DNA of 37,514 nucleotides from Patescibacteria group bacterium (lineage in GTDB: Bacteria; Patescibacteriota; Patescibacteriia; Patescibacteriales; UBA12465), in NCBI GenBank assembly GCA_028692765.1, contig JAQUWT010000010.1:1-37514 (forward strand). The letters are read 5' to 3'. A model generated the notes under the pieces. It made no database searches. It was given only the letters and a program-made list of their open reading frames with translations, and had not been told where the DNA came from. Shown here one piece after another: positions 17,021 through 26,667 of the stretch (positions within the stretch are counted from its first letter, which is position 1; every line of letters starts with the position of its first letter). The position numbers and the translations under genes are program-made.

Positions 17021-19987
17021 ATGTCCGCTGGTTTTAAATCAAAACTCAATAGCGAACAGGAACGGGCGGTAAAACATCGCCAGGGTCCTTTATTGGTTGT
17101 GGCCGGCGCCGGCACCGGCAAGACGACTGTTTTGGTAAATCGTCTTGCTGATATTTTGTTAAATGATAAATTAGGCAGCGACCAGGCCTTGCTTCTTACC
17201 TTTACCGAGAAGGCGGCTCAAGAAATGGAAGAGCGCGCCGACCGCCTCCTTCCTTATGGCTATTTGGATTTATGGATTAGCACTTTCCATGGCTTTTGCG
17301 AAAGAATTTTAAGGGAGCATGCTTTAGATATCGGTTTACCTTCGGATTTCCGCGTGTTGAGCGCCACTGAACAATGGATGATGTTGAAACAGAATCTGGA
17401 TTTGTTTGATTTGGATTATTATCGTCCTTTAGGCAATCCGACCAAATTTATCGCTGAATTGTTAAAGCATTTCTCCCGATTGAAGGATGAAAATATCAAT
17501 CCGGATGAATACTTGGAATATGCCGCCGCTTTGTTGGCCGACGGTGACCAGGCTCTTTCCGGCGCCCCCGGCAAGAGGGGGGGTGATGATGACGGCGGCG
17601 CCATGGAAGCCGGGCGTTATCGGGAGTTAGCCGGAGCTTATCAGACCTATAATAAATTATTACTCGACAATAGCTGTTTGGACTTCGGAGATTTAATACT
17701 TTATACGCTTAAATTATTCCGTCAGCGCCCGAATATATTGCAAAGTTACCGCCGGCAATTCACTTATATCATGGTGGATGAATTTCAGGATACGAATTGG
17801 GCGCAATATGAATTAGTGAAGCTTCTGGCCGCTCCCGCTAACAATCTGATGGTGGTGGGCGACGATGACCAGGCGATTTATCGTTTCCGCGGCGCTTCCT
17901 TGGCCAATATCATGCAGTTTAAAGATGATTTTCCTGAGGCAATAGAAATTATCTTGACCGATAATTATCGTTCGCGCCAGGACATCCTTGATATTTCCCA
18001 TAATTTTATCCGCCACAACGACCCTAATCGTTTAGAAGACAGATTGTCGATAGACAAGTCTTTGCGCGCTCGGGGCAAAGAGTCATCAAAAGGCTTGCCG
18101 CCGGCTTTCTATCTGCTGGAAAGCCAAGAAGACGAATTGTCTTTTGTGTCCGAAAAAATACTGGATATTTATCAGCGCCAGGAGAGCGCGGAGTCCGGAG
18201 CGGCTTGGTCCGACTTTGCCGTTTTGGCCCGATCCAATGATACGGCTGATTTATTTGTGAAAGAGTTAAGCCGCCGCGGCATTCCCAATCAATTTGTGTC
18301 GTTGCGCGGCTTGTACTATAAGCCGATTATTCTCGATTGCCTGGCCTATTTGCGCTTGCTTGATAATTATCATGAGTCTTCCGCTCTGTTTAGGGTTTTA
18401 AATTTAGAACCTTTCAAAATTTCTCATGCCGATATCATCAGTTTAAATCGTTTTGCCCGCCGTAAAGCTTGGTCATTATTTGAAACCTTGCAGAAAGTGG
18501 AGGCAGTGAGTGATCTCAGTCCGGAGGCGGTGCCGCCGATTAAATTTTTAATGCGTTTAATCGAACAGCATTCGGCGCTGGTCAGCGGTTCTTTGCCCAG
18601 TTTAATCTTTTTTAAATTTATCGAAGAATCCGGGCTGGTAAAAGGCTTGGATATTGACCGCGATCAAGAAATTTTTTCCTACCTTAATCAATTTTACCAA
18701 AAGATTAAGCGTTTTGAAGAAAACGCCCCGGAAACTCGCCTGCCCGATTTTATGGCCGCGATGGAGTTAGAATTGGAGGCCGGCGAGAGCGGCGCTTTAC
18801 GCTTAGATTTTGCCGATGCCGATACGGTAAAAGTGATGACTGTCCATGCCGCCAAGGGCTTGGAGTTTCCTTACGTCTTTGTGGTTAATTTGGCGGACAA
18901 AAAATTTCCGACCATCAATCGCGGCGATAAAATATCTTTACCAGAGGCAATTATTAAGGAGCCCTTGACCGACACTAAGGACGCCCATTTAGAGGAAGAA
19001 AGACGCCTTTTCTATGTGGCTATGACCAGAGCCAAGCAAGAATTATATTTAACCAGCGCTAAAGATTACGGCGGCGTCCGAGAAAAGAAGGCATCGCGTT
19101 TTATCGACGAGGCCGGCCTGGCGTCCGTGCTCGTTCCGGCCGAAAAACTAAAGAATGAACTATGGCGAGATTTATCGATTGGCGGCGGGCAAATTATCCC
19201 TTCAGATTTGTCTCCGGAACACCTGCCGAAACGTTTTTCCTTTTCCCAATTGGCCGCTTACAAGACTTGTCCTTTACAGTATAAATTTGCTTTTATCTTG
19301 AAGGTTCCCGCTCCGGCGGATAAGCCCAGCCTTATCTTCGGCCGGGTGATGCATAATGTCTTTTATGATTTTTTAAAGCCTTTGAGCAATGGCCCTCAAG
19401 CCAGTTTGTTCGGCGATGTTGCCATTGACCCTGAGATTTTGAGTTTTAAGCGCTTGGAAAAGGTCCTGGCCGATTATTGGCTGGAAGACGGTTATGAAAG
19501 TGCCGCTCAGCGCGAAGAGTATAAGAAAAAAGCCAAAAAATCAATTCGCGCTTTTCATGAAGCCTTTTGCAATGCGGCCGTGCCTTCTCCTCTTTTTTTG
19601 GAAAAAAGCTTTTCTTTTAAAATCGGCGGCGAAACTTTAAAGGGCACGATTGACCGTGTTGATAGGCTTGATGGCGGAGTCGAGGTTATTGATTATAAGA
19701 CGGGCAGCCCTAAAGATAAATTAGATTGGGACAGCAAGCGCCAGTTGATTCTGTATCATTTGTTTTTGGAAGAAGTTTTACAAATCAAAGTTTTGTCTCT
19801 AAAATATTATTATGTCGAAGACGGCAGCTTTTTAGCCTTTCTGCCTAAAGAAACGGAAAAGGAAAAACTAAGAGAAGAAATAAAATCCCAGATTGAAGCG
19901 ATTAAAGCGCGGAATTTTTCGCCGCATCCTTCAGAAATGTGTAAACATTGCGATTTTAAGAATATCTGCGAATTTCGTCAGAGATAG
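17021..19987 (+). CDS. UvrD/PcrA-like helicase fused to a C-terminal RecB/PD-(D/E)XK nuclease domain with putative Fe-S cysteines
   Basis: VVAGAGTGKTTVL, VDEFQDTNWAQYEL, VVGDDDQAIYRFRGA, MTVHAAKGLEFPYVFVVNL, FYVAMTRAKQELYL; C-terminal VEVIDYKTGSPKDK and YKTCPLQYKF...CKHCDFKNIC. Confidence 0.93.
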   Translation: MSAGFKSKLNSEQERAVKHRQGPLLVVAGAGTGKTTVLVNRLADILLNDKLGSDQALLLTFTEKAAQEMEERADRLLPYGYLDLWISTFHGFCERILREHALDIGLPSDFRVLSATEQWMMLKQNLDLFDLDYYRPLGNPTKFIAELLKHFSRLKDENINPDEYLEYAAALLADGDQALSGAPGKRGGDDDGGAMEAGRYRELAGAYQTYNKLLLDNSCLDFGDLILYTLKLFRQRPNILQSYRRQFTYIMVDEFQDTNWAQYELVKLLAAPANNLMVVGDDDQAIYRFRGASLANIMQFKDDFPEAIEIILTDNYRSRQDILDISHNFIRHNDPNRLEDRLSIDKSLRARGKESSKGLPPAFYLLESQEDELSFVSEKILDIYQRQESAESGAAWSDFAVLARSNDTADLFVKELSRRGIPNQFVSLRGLYYKPIILDCLAYLRLLDNYHESSALFRVLNLEPFKISHADIISLNRFARRKAWSLFETLQKVEAVSDLSPEAVPPIKFLMRLIEQHSALVSGSLPSLIFFKFIEESGLVKGLDIDRDQEIFSYLNQFYQKIKRFEENAPETRLPDFMAAMELELEAGESGALRLDFADADTVKVMTVHAAKGLEFPYVFVVNLADKKFPTINRGDKISLPEAIIKEPLTDTKDAHLEEERRLFYVAMTRAKQELYLTSAKDYGGVREKKASRFIDEAGLASVLVPAEKLKNELWRDLSIGGGQIIPSDLSPEHLPKRFSFSQLAAYKTCPLQYKFAFILKVPAPADKPSLIFGRVMHNVFYDFLKPLSNGPQASLFGDVAIDPEILSFKRLEKVLADYWLEDGYESAAQREEYKKKAKKSIRAFHEAFCNAAVPSPLFLEKSFSFKIGGETLKGTIDRVDRLDGGVEVIDYKTGSPKDKLDWDSKRQLILYHLFLEEVLQIKVLSLKYYYVEDGSFLAFLPKETEKEKLREEIKSQIEAIKARNFSPHPSEMCKHCDFKNICEFRQR

Positions 19988-20008
19988 CTTAAATTAATCT
20001 CTATATCT

Positions 20009-20680
20009 ATGATAGGAAAATATTTTCGCTGGCGCTGGCTCTTATATTTATTGATTTTTGGCCTTTGGTCTTTGTGGCTCGTACAACAGCGCGTCAATTC
20101 TTTTAGCAGCTACATCGTTGATGATTGCCTGCATGATATTAAAGGGCAAAGGCCGGTCGTTTTGGTTTTGGGGGCGGCTGTTTATGAAAATAATCAGGTC
20201 AGTCCGGTGTTTGCCGACCGCTTGGAAACGGCTTTTGAATTATATCAGGCCGGCTTGGTGCGAAAAATTTTAGTCAGCGGTGACCATGGCCGAACCCTTT
20301 ACGATGAAGTTAATGCTGGTAAAGATTACCTTTTGGCTAAAGGGGTCCCGCCGGCCGATATTTTTTTAGACCACGCCGGATTTGATACTTACGATAGTCT
20401 TTATAGGGCTAAAAAGCTTTTTCAAGCCCAATCTTTTTTAATTTCCACTCAAGACTTTCATCTTAATCGTTCTCTTTATATTGCCAAAAGGCTTAATCTT
20501 GATGCCTGGGGCTGCCGGGCGGATAAGCACTTCTATCAGAATATCAAGCAAATGAAACAGCGTGAATGGCTAGCTAAGATTAAGGCTTGGCTGGATATAA
20601 ATTTGGGTTCAAAGCCGCGTTTTAGCGGGGAAATTTTTAATCTTGAGGGCGATGGTCGGCAAACTTGGGATGAACTATAA
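20009..20680 (+). CDS. SanA/YdcF/ElyC-family DUF218 membrane protein
   Basis: [47 protein letters not shown]-terminal TM helix. Confidence 0.85.
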   Translation: MIGKYFRWRWLLYLLIFGLWSLWLVQQRVNSFSSYIVDDCLHDIKGQRPVVLVLGAAVYENNQVSPVFADRLETAFELYQAGLVRKILVSGDHGRTLYDEVNAGKDYLLAKGVPPADIFLDHAGFDTYDSLYRAKKLFQAQSFLISTQDFHLNRSLYIAKRLNLDAWGCRADKHFYQNIKQMKQREWLAKIKAWLDINLGSKPRFSGEIFNLEGDGRQTWDEL

Positions 20681-20690
20681 TAATAAATTT

Positions 20691-21707
20691 ATGACGCATG
20701 AAGAGCGCCTGCTTGACCCGCAGGAGACAACTGAAGAAGCCGTCTTGGATAAATCTTTACGTCCGCGTTTTCTGCGTGAATATATCGGGCAAGAAAGTAT
20801 CAAGGCAAATTTAGAAATCGCCCTCTCCGCTGCCAAGCAGCGCCAGGAACCGGTTGAGCATATTTTATTATACGGCGCTCCGGGATTGGGAAAGACGACT
20901 TTAGCTCATGTGATTGCTAATGAGATGGGGGCTAATATTCGCATTACTTCCGGTCCGGCGATTGAAAAAAGCGGCGATTTGGCGGCGATTCTAAGCAATT
21001 TAGAGGAAGGCGATATTCTGTTTATCGACGAAATTCATCGTTTGCCGAAAGCAGTGGAAGAGATATTATATCCGGCAATGGAAGATTATGCTTTGGATAT
21101 CGTGATGGGCAAAGGACCGAGCGCAAGGACCTTAAGATTGGACTTGCCTCGCTTTACTATTATCGGCGCCACTACTTTGGCCAGCCTCCTCTCCGCTCCT
21201 TTGCGCGACCGTTTCGGCCTTTCTCATCATTTAGATTTTTATTTGCCGGCGGAAATGGAAAAGATTATTGCCAGAAGCGCCAATATTTTAGAGATTGCTT
21301 TGCCCGCGCCGGCCGCTACCGCCATTGCCGGTCGTTCTCGGCGTACGCCCAGAATCGCCAATCGCCTGCTTAAAAGAGTGCGCGATTATTGCCAAGTAAA
21401 AAATAAAGGAGAAATCAGCCTTGAGGCCTGCGACCAAGCCTTTGCCTTATTGGCGGTGGATTATTTGGGTTTGGACGCGGTTGATCGCAAGATTTTGCAA
21501 ACTTTGATTGACAAATTTAAGGGCGGTCCGGTTGGCCTCAATACTTTGGCGGCCGCTACCGGCGAGGAAGCCGATACTTTAGAAAATATCTATGAGCCCT
21601 ATCTTCTACAGCTGGGATTTTTAGATCGCTCGCCGCGGGGGCGCTTGGCTACCGCAGCGGCCTATACTCACCTAGGCAGGAATTTTTCTGATGGCGGTAT
21701 TTTATGA
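20691..21707 (+). CDS. ruvB: Holliday junction branch migration helicase RuvB (start moved from 20643)
   Basis: [96 protein letters not shown]. Confidence 0.95.
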   Translation: MTHEERLLDPQETTEEAVLDKSLRPRFLREYIGQESIKANLEIALSAAKQRQEPVEHILLYGAPGLGKTTLAHVIANEMGANIRITSGPAIEKSGDLAAILSNLEEGDILFIDEIHRLPKAVEEILYPAMEDYALDIVMGKGPSARTLRLDLPRFTIIGATTLASLLSAPLRDRFGLSHHLDFYLPAEMEKIIARSANILEIALPAPAATAIAGRSRRTPRIANRLLKRVRDYCQVKNKGEISLEACDQAFALLAVDYLGLDAVDRKILQTLIDKFKGGPVGLNTLAAATGEEADTLENIYEPYLLQLGFLDRSPRGRLATAAAYTHLGRNFSDGGIL

Positions 21708-22768
21708 AGCAAAAAACAATATCCTTGGAGGAATTTAATTATAATCTGCCTAAGCATCTTATCGCCCAATCCCCGGCTAAGCCGCGCGACCATGCTCGGC
21801 TTTTGTGTTTGGGCCGTTTAAGCGGCCATATTCGTCATTGCCGTTTTGATGATTTAAAAAACGAATTGCACTCAGGCGATGTTTTGGTAATTAATGATTC
21901 GAAGGTTTTTCCGGCGCGTTTAATCGGCCATAAGGACGGCAGCGGCGGTCAAGTAGAAATTTTTTTACATAAATTTATTCAAGACGGTCACTGGGAATGT
22001 CTAGTCGGCGGCCGCGTGCACTCCGGCTTAAAAATTATTTGCGGTCATGGTCTCCAGGCAATCTTAGAAACAGACCAAGGAAATGGCACTTGGCTGGTAT
22101 CTTTTAATAGAGGCGGACAGGCATTTTGGCGCTTGCTCGACCAAATTGGCCGGATGCCTTTGCCTCCCTACATTCAAGGTAGCGGCCGGCAGAGCTTGGA
22201 CAGACTGCGCTATCAGACGGTTTACGCCCAGGAAAAGCATAAGGGGTCGGTAGCGGCTCCGACTGCCGGTTTGCATTTTACCAAAAGAATGCTGGCAAGA
22301 TTAAGGCAAAAAGGGGTGGACATTGTGCCGGTAACCTTACATGTCGGTTTGGGTACATTTGCCGCCGTGAAAGAAGTCGATATCACTAAACATCAAATGC
22401 ATTCCGAGTTTGTGTCTATCAGCGCTAGCGCCGCTAAAGCGCTGGCGGCCGCGAAGAAGCAGAATCGGAGGATTGTGGCGGTCGGAACTACTAGTTGCCG
22501 TGTCCTGGAGTCTTACGGGCAAGAAATCAATCAGGGAAGATTATCGTTAGGGGAGGCGTATCAAGGATGGACTGATATTTTTATTTATCCTGGCTATAAA
22601 TTTGCCTTAACCGATGCCTTAATTACTAATTTTCACCTGCCTAAATCCAGTCTTTTAATGCTTGTTTCTGCTCTGGCCGGACAGAAAGCTATTATGGAGG
22701 CCTATCGCCAGGCCATCAAAGAAAATTATCGTTTTTACAGCTATGGCGATGCGATGTTTATTGGCTAA
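21704..22768 (+). CDS. queA: tRNA preQ1(34) S-adenosylmethionine ribosyltransferase-isomerase
   Basis: [102 protein letters not shown] overlap with ruvB. Confidence 0.96.
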   Translation: MKQKTISLEEFNYNLPKHLIAQSPAKPRDHARLLCLGRLSGHIRHCRFDDLKNELHSGDVLVINDSKVFPARLIGHKDGSGGQVEIFLHKFIQDGHWECLVGGRVHSGLKIICGHGLQAILETDQGNGTWLVSFNRGGQAFWRLLDQIGRMPLPPYIQGSGRQSLDRLRYQTVYAQEKHKGSVAAPTAGLHFTKRMLARLRQKGVDIVPVTLHVGLGTFAAVKEVDITKHQMHSEFVSISASAAKALAAAKKQNRRIVAVGTTSCRVLESYGQEINQGRLSLGEAYQGWTDIFIYPGYKFALTDALITNFHLPKSSLLMLVSALAGQKAIMEAYRQAIKENYRFYSYGDAMFIG

Positions 22769-22787
22769 TAATTGAAATTTAATTGAT

Positions 22788-22816
22788 TTGCTTTTTTTAC
22801 TTTTTTGTGATATGCT
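22788..22816 (+). promoter_or_regulatory. Putative lepB promoter (TTGCTT-N17-TATGCT, extended TGn)
   Basis: Direct reading of ttgctt...tgatatgct. Confidence 0.5.
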
Positions 22817-22825
22817 CTCTAAGCG

Positions 22826-22876
22826 TTGCTAACTGTCAGCCTTATTTATTAGGAATATGGCGGCGCTTGTTAGCAA
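22826..22876 (+). promoter_or_regulatory. Inverted repeat in the lepB 5' UTR (TTGCTAAC ... GTTAGCAA)
   Basis: Perfect 8-bp arms at 22826-22833 and 22869-22876; the 3' arm ends 9 nt before the ATG. Confidence 0.55.
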
Positions 22877-22885
22877 TTTTTCATT

Positions 22886-23458
22886 ATGTTTAAGAAAACA
22901 CTCATTTTATTTTTTGAAGCGCTCAAGGTGGTGGCGATTTCTTTGGCCATTATTATTCCGGTGCGTTATTTTCTGATTCAGCCTTTTTATGTAAAAGGCA
23001 TGTCGATGGAATCCAGTTTTCATGACCATGAATACCTAATCATTGATGAAATCAGTTATCGCTTTCGTCCTATTACCAGAGGTGAAGTTATTGTTTTCCG
23101 CTACCCCTTGAATCCTCAGGAATATTTTATAAAGAGAGTAATCGGCTTGCCTGGGGAAAGCGTGCAGATTAAAGACTCGCAGGTAATTATTTATAATGAT
23201 CAGTACCCCGGGGGCCTGGTTTTATCAGAGTCGTACCTGGATGAGGGAACGCCGACCTATTCCAACAGTGATGATAAGATTAGCTTGGGTGCTGATGAGT
23301 ATTTTGTTTTGGGCGATAATCGCACCGCTTCTAAAGATTCACGCAGTTTCGGCGCGGTTAACCGCAGCTTTATCACCGGAAGAGTTTTTTTGCGCGGCTG
23401 GCCCTTCAATCGTGCGACTATTTTCAACCAGCCGATAGATTACAGCGTTTCTAAATAA
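22886..23458 (+). CDS. lepB: Signal peptidase I
   Basis: FYVKGMSMESSFHDHEYLIID (Ser), EYFIKRVIGLPGESV (Lys), YFVLGDNRTASKDSRSFG. Confidence 0.95.
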   Translation: MFKKTLILFFEALKVVAISLAIIIPVRYFLIQPFYVKGMSMESSFHDHEYLIIDEISYRFRPITRGEVIVFRYPLNPQEYFIKRVIGLPGESVQIKDSQVIIYNDQYPGGLVLSESYLDEGTPTYSNSDDKISLGADEYFVLGDNRTASKDSRSFGAVNRSFITGRVFLRGWPFNRATIFNQPIDYSVSK

Positions 23459-23472
23459 TTATTATTTTTTCT

Positions 23473-24831
23473 ATGCCCAGACCGAAGGCGAATGCCAAAA
23501 ACATGCCGGCTTTTAAAAAAGCCCCAGAGAGGAGAAGTGCTAAAGCGGTGCCTCGTCTTTTAGGTATGAAAGATATCGTGCCTTCAGAATACCGCTATTT
23601 TAGCGCTGTCTCCAACAAGGCCGCCTCTTTAGCTGAACTCTATAGTTTTAATGCTATTAAGACGCCCGCGATTGAAAGCGCGGATTTGTATAAGAAATCG
23701 ACCCGGCACAATAACGATAAAGAATTATACTCTTTAGACTGTGAAAAAGGGGAAAACGGCGTCTTACGTCCAGAACTTACCCAAGGGATTTTACGGGCTT
23801 ATATTGAAAATAATTTTTCCGAACTGCCCCAACCTGTCCGCCTTTATTCTATTGGCTCAGTTTTTAGAAAAGAAAAAATGCAGACCGGACGCTATCGCGA
23901 ATCAAATCAATTTAATCTTGAAGTTATCGGTGAAGACAAGCCGATGGCCGAGGCTTTACTGATTGCCGCCGCCTATAATTTTTTTCAAGATTTGCAAGCT
24001 AATTTTCAGATTCAAATCAACAGCCTGGGTAAAGCGGATTGCCGCAAGGAATATATCGGCAAACTTAACAGCTTTTACAAGGAGAGGGGGCGTCGTTCCA
24101 AGCTCTGCAATAATTGCAAGAAATATCTGGGCAAAAATATGATGGCCTTGCTGGATTGCAAGGAAGATGCCTGCCAGCACCTATTGCACGAAGCGCCCCA
24201 GATTGCCGATTGTTTATCTGATGAAAGCCGGAATCATTTTGCCAAGGTGCTGGAATATCTAGACGAGCTCGGCATCCCCTATAACTTTAATCCTTATTTG
24301 GTGCGCGGTCTCAGTTATTATAATGATACTGTGTTTGAATTTTGGCCCCTTAATGACGAAGGTGTAGCTTCCAGCAAATTAGCTTTGGCCGGAGGCGGAC
24401 GTTATGATAATTTGGTAGAAAGCTTAGGCGGGCGTCCAACTCCGTCCGTCGGCTTAGCCATCGGCCTGGAAAGAGTTGTGGCAAAGGTAAAAGATCGCTT
24501 GACTCTGCCTAATTTTAAAGAAGAGGTAATATTTCTGGCACAGTTGGGAGACCAAGCTAAGATTAAGTCTTTGATTCTTTTTGAAGAACTGCGCCGAGCC
24601 GGCTTTAATGTCCGCCAGTCTTTTTCAACCGACAGCCTTAAGAACCAGATGGAAGAGGCTACGCGTTTAAACGCCAAGGTCAGTTTGATTTTAGGCAAGA
24701 AAGAAGTTATGGACGAAACTATTATGCTAAGAGACATGGAGTCCGGTGTTCAAGAAACGGTGGCTTTTAAGAAAATAAAAGATAAGTTAGAAAAAAAAGT
24801 AAATAGAAAGGAAGGTGTAATTTATGGCTGA
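23473..24831 (+). CDS. hisS: Histidyl-tRNA synthetase
   Basis: LLGMKDIVPSEYRY, VLRPELTQGILRAY, GRYRESNQFNLEVIGED, YLVRGLSYYNDTVFEF, AGGGRYDNLVESLGG, VGLAIGLERV. Confidence 0.92.
   Translation: MPRPKANAKNMPAFKKAPERRSAKAVPRLLGMKDIVPSEYRYFSAVSNKAASLAELYSFNAIKTPAIESADLYKKSTRHNNDKELYSLDCEKGENGVLRPELTQGILRAYIENNFSELPQPVRLYSIGSVFRKEKMQTGRYRESNQFNLEVIGEDKPMAEALLIAAAYNFFQDLQANFQIQINSLGKADCRKEYIGKLNSFYKERGRRSKLCNNCKKYLGKNMMALLDCKEDACQHLLHEAPQIADCLSDESRNHFAKVLEYLDELGIPYNFNPYLVRGLSYYNDTVFEFWPLNDEGVASSKLALAGGGRYDNLVESLGGRPTPSVGLAIGLERVVAKVKDRLTLPNFKEEVIFLAQLGDQAKIKSLILFEELRRAGFNVRQSFSTDSLKNQMEEATRLNAKVSLILGKKEVMDETIMLRDMESGVQETVAFKKIKDKLEKKVNRKEGVIYG
24808..24817 (+). promoter_or_regulatory. Shine-Dalgarno-like site of rpsU (AAGGAAGGTG)
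   Basis: aaaggaaggtgtaatttATG; 6 nt between GGTG and ATG. Confidence 0.7.
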
Positions 24832-25054
24832 TTTTAAAAGAAAACCCGGCGAAAGTTTTGAGAGTTTCTTGCGTAAATTCAAGAAAGGCTTAAAAAATAG
24901 CAAACGTCTAGAGAAAGCGCGTTCCAAGCAACACTTGGAGCCGAAGAAAACCAAAAGACAACAGAAAAAGTATGCTTTGATTAGTATCGAGACCCAGCGT
25001 AAAAAAGAATATTTGCGCAAGACCGGCAAATTGGAAGAAACTCAGAATAGATAA
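24824..25054 (+). CDS. rpsU: 30S ribosomal protein bS21
   Basis: KRKPGESFESFLRKFKKGLKNSKRL matches the bS21 N-terminal pattern; small and highly basic; overlaps the hisS end by 8 nt. Confidence 0.82.
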   Translation: MADFKRKPGESFESFLRKFKKGLKNSKRLEKARSKQHLEPKKTKRQQKKYALISIETQRKKEYLRKTGKLEETQNR

Positions 25055-25060
25055 TATTTT

Positions 25061-25093
25061 AAAAAATCACCTCAGTTAAAGGGGTGATTTTTT
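25061..25093. terminator. Bidirectional terminator between convergent rpsU and rel
   Basis: AAAAAATCACCTC agttaaa GGGGTGATTTTTT. Confidence 0.85.
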
Positions 25094-25113
25094 GATACTG
25101 CCGCCAGCGTTTT

Positions 25114-26577
25114 TTATTCTTTTTTCCTGCCCGGTAGAAAACGTTTGAAATTTTCAATCGGACTTTTTTTGGCAAATTGTTTGATGCGGTCCCGGGCTCT
25201 TTTTGTTTTAGCAAATTTCAGCCAGTCACGATTGGGATATTGTCTTCCTTTATCGGTGATGATTTCTACCAAGTCGCCATTTTTTAATTCTTGGTCGAGC
25301 TTGGCCAGGCGGTCGTTGACAATAGCGCCGGTAGCTTGATTGCCTATATTCGTATGGACGGCGTAAGCGAAGTCTATAGGGGTGGAATACTCCGGTAATT
25401 CGAAAACATCGCCTTTAGGCGAGAACACGAAAATGCGGTCGTTAAAAATATCCAATTTGATGTTTTTAATCAGTTCGCTGGTGTCAGAAATTTCTTTTTG
25501 GATGTCGATAATTTCTTTTACCCAATGGGGCTGTAATCCGTTTTGGTTCCTAGCTTTATAATACCAATGAGCGGCTAAACCATATAATGACTCTTCGTGC
25601 ATTTCTTGGGTTCTGATTTGGAATTCCACCGCTTTGCCTTCCGGCCCGAAGATGGTGGTGTGGAGGGAGCGATAGCCATTCGGCTTAGGAACGGCGATAT
25701 AGTCTTTAAAGCGGTTCGGCTTCGGCCGCCAAATGGTGTGGATTATACCCAGAGCTTTATAACAGTCATCAATGGTGGGCACAATTATTCTTAAAGCAAA
25801 TACATCATAGATTTCATCGAATTTTCTGTCTTTGCGCTGCATTTTTTGATAAATGCTGTACAGATGTTTGAAGCGGACTTCTAAATCATAGTTTAAATTA
25901 GTTTCAGCTAATCGCGGCAATAATTCTTTCTTAATTTTTTGGAAATATTGGTTTCTTTCCGCTTTTTTTTCTACTTCATATTCCTGTTCCAATTCCTGGA
26001 ATTTTTCTGGATATAGGTATTTAAAACACAGGTCCTCTAATTGCCATTTTAAGCGCCAGATGCCGAGCATGCCGGCAATAGGGGCATATATTTCCAAGGT
26101 TTCTTGAGCAATTCTTTTTTGTTTGGCTGGCGGCAAGCCCTCAAGAGTGCGCAGATTATGCAGACGGTCGCAGAACTTAATAAAAATAACTCGGATATCG
26201 GCGGCCATGGCTAAGAACATCTTTTTTAGATTTTCTCGGTAGCGTTCAATCCCTCGGTATTTTATTTTTCCCAGCTTGGTGATACCGGCGACTAAAGTCG
26301 CCACCTCTTCGCCGAAGTTTTTTTGAACGTCCTCGATGGTCTTATCCGTGTCTTCAGGAACATCATGAATCAGGCCGGCTATAATGGTTGGTAGGTCGGC
26401 TTTAATTTCCGCTAAGAGGAAGGCTGTATGTAGGGGGTGTTGAATATAGGGTTCGCCGGTTTTACGCAGTTGTCCCGAGTGCGCTTCCAGCGCAAAATCA
26501 TAAGCTAGGCGTAGCATTGTCGTGTCTTCGCCGGGATGATTTTCTTCAAATTTTTTGATGATACGCTCAATAGTCAT
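25114..26577 (-). CDS. RelA/SpoT-family (p)ppGpp synthetase/hydrolase, HD-SYN-TGS only
   Basis: HPLHTAFLL..GLIHDVPEDT (HD), KHLYSIYQKMQRKDRKFDEIYDVFALRI and RFKDYIAVPKPNGYRSLHTTIFGPEGKAVEFQIRT (synthetase), DRIFVFSPKGDVFELPEYSTPIDFAYAVHTNIG (TGS); ends after TGS. Confidence 0.95.
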   Translation of the reverse strand: MTIERIIKKFEENHPGEDTTMLRLAYDFALEAHSGQLRKTGEPYIQHPLHTAFLLAEIKADLPTIIAGLIHDVPEDTDKTIEDVQKNFGEEVATLVAGITKLGKIKYRGIERYRENLKKMFLAMAADIRVIFIKFCDRLHNLRTLEGLPPAKQKRIAQETLEIYAPIAGMLGIWRLKWQLEDLCFKYLYPEKFQELEQEYEVEKKAERNQYFQKIKKELLPRLAETNLNYDLEVRFKHLYSIYQKMQRKDRKFDEIYDVFALRIIVPTIDDCYKALGIIHTIWRPKPNRFKDYIAVPKPNGYRSLHTTIFGPEGKAVEFQIRTQEMHEESLYGLAAHWYYKARNQNGLQPHWVKEIIDIQKEISDTSELIKNIKLDIFNDRIFVFSPKGDVFELPEYSTPIDFAYAVHTNIGNQATGAIVNDRLAKLDQELKNGDLVEIITDKGRQYPNRDWLKFAKTKRARDRIKQFAKKSPIENFKRFLPGRKKE

Positions 26578-26604
26578 GTCTTTTCTAATTTTGCATTTTT
26601 ATGT

Positions 26605-26629
26605 TATAATAAGCTTAACTGCTAAGCTT
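26605..26629 (+). promoter_or_regulatory. TATAAT followed by perfect palindrome AAGCTTA-actgc-TAAGCTT in a divergent intergenic region
   Basis: tataat 26605-26610, inverted repeat 26611-26629, between divergent rel and the surface-protein gene. Confidence 0.5.
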
Positions 26630-26667
26630 TTAAATTATATCACGCTTTGCGGTTCAATTAAAATAAA

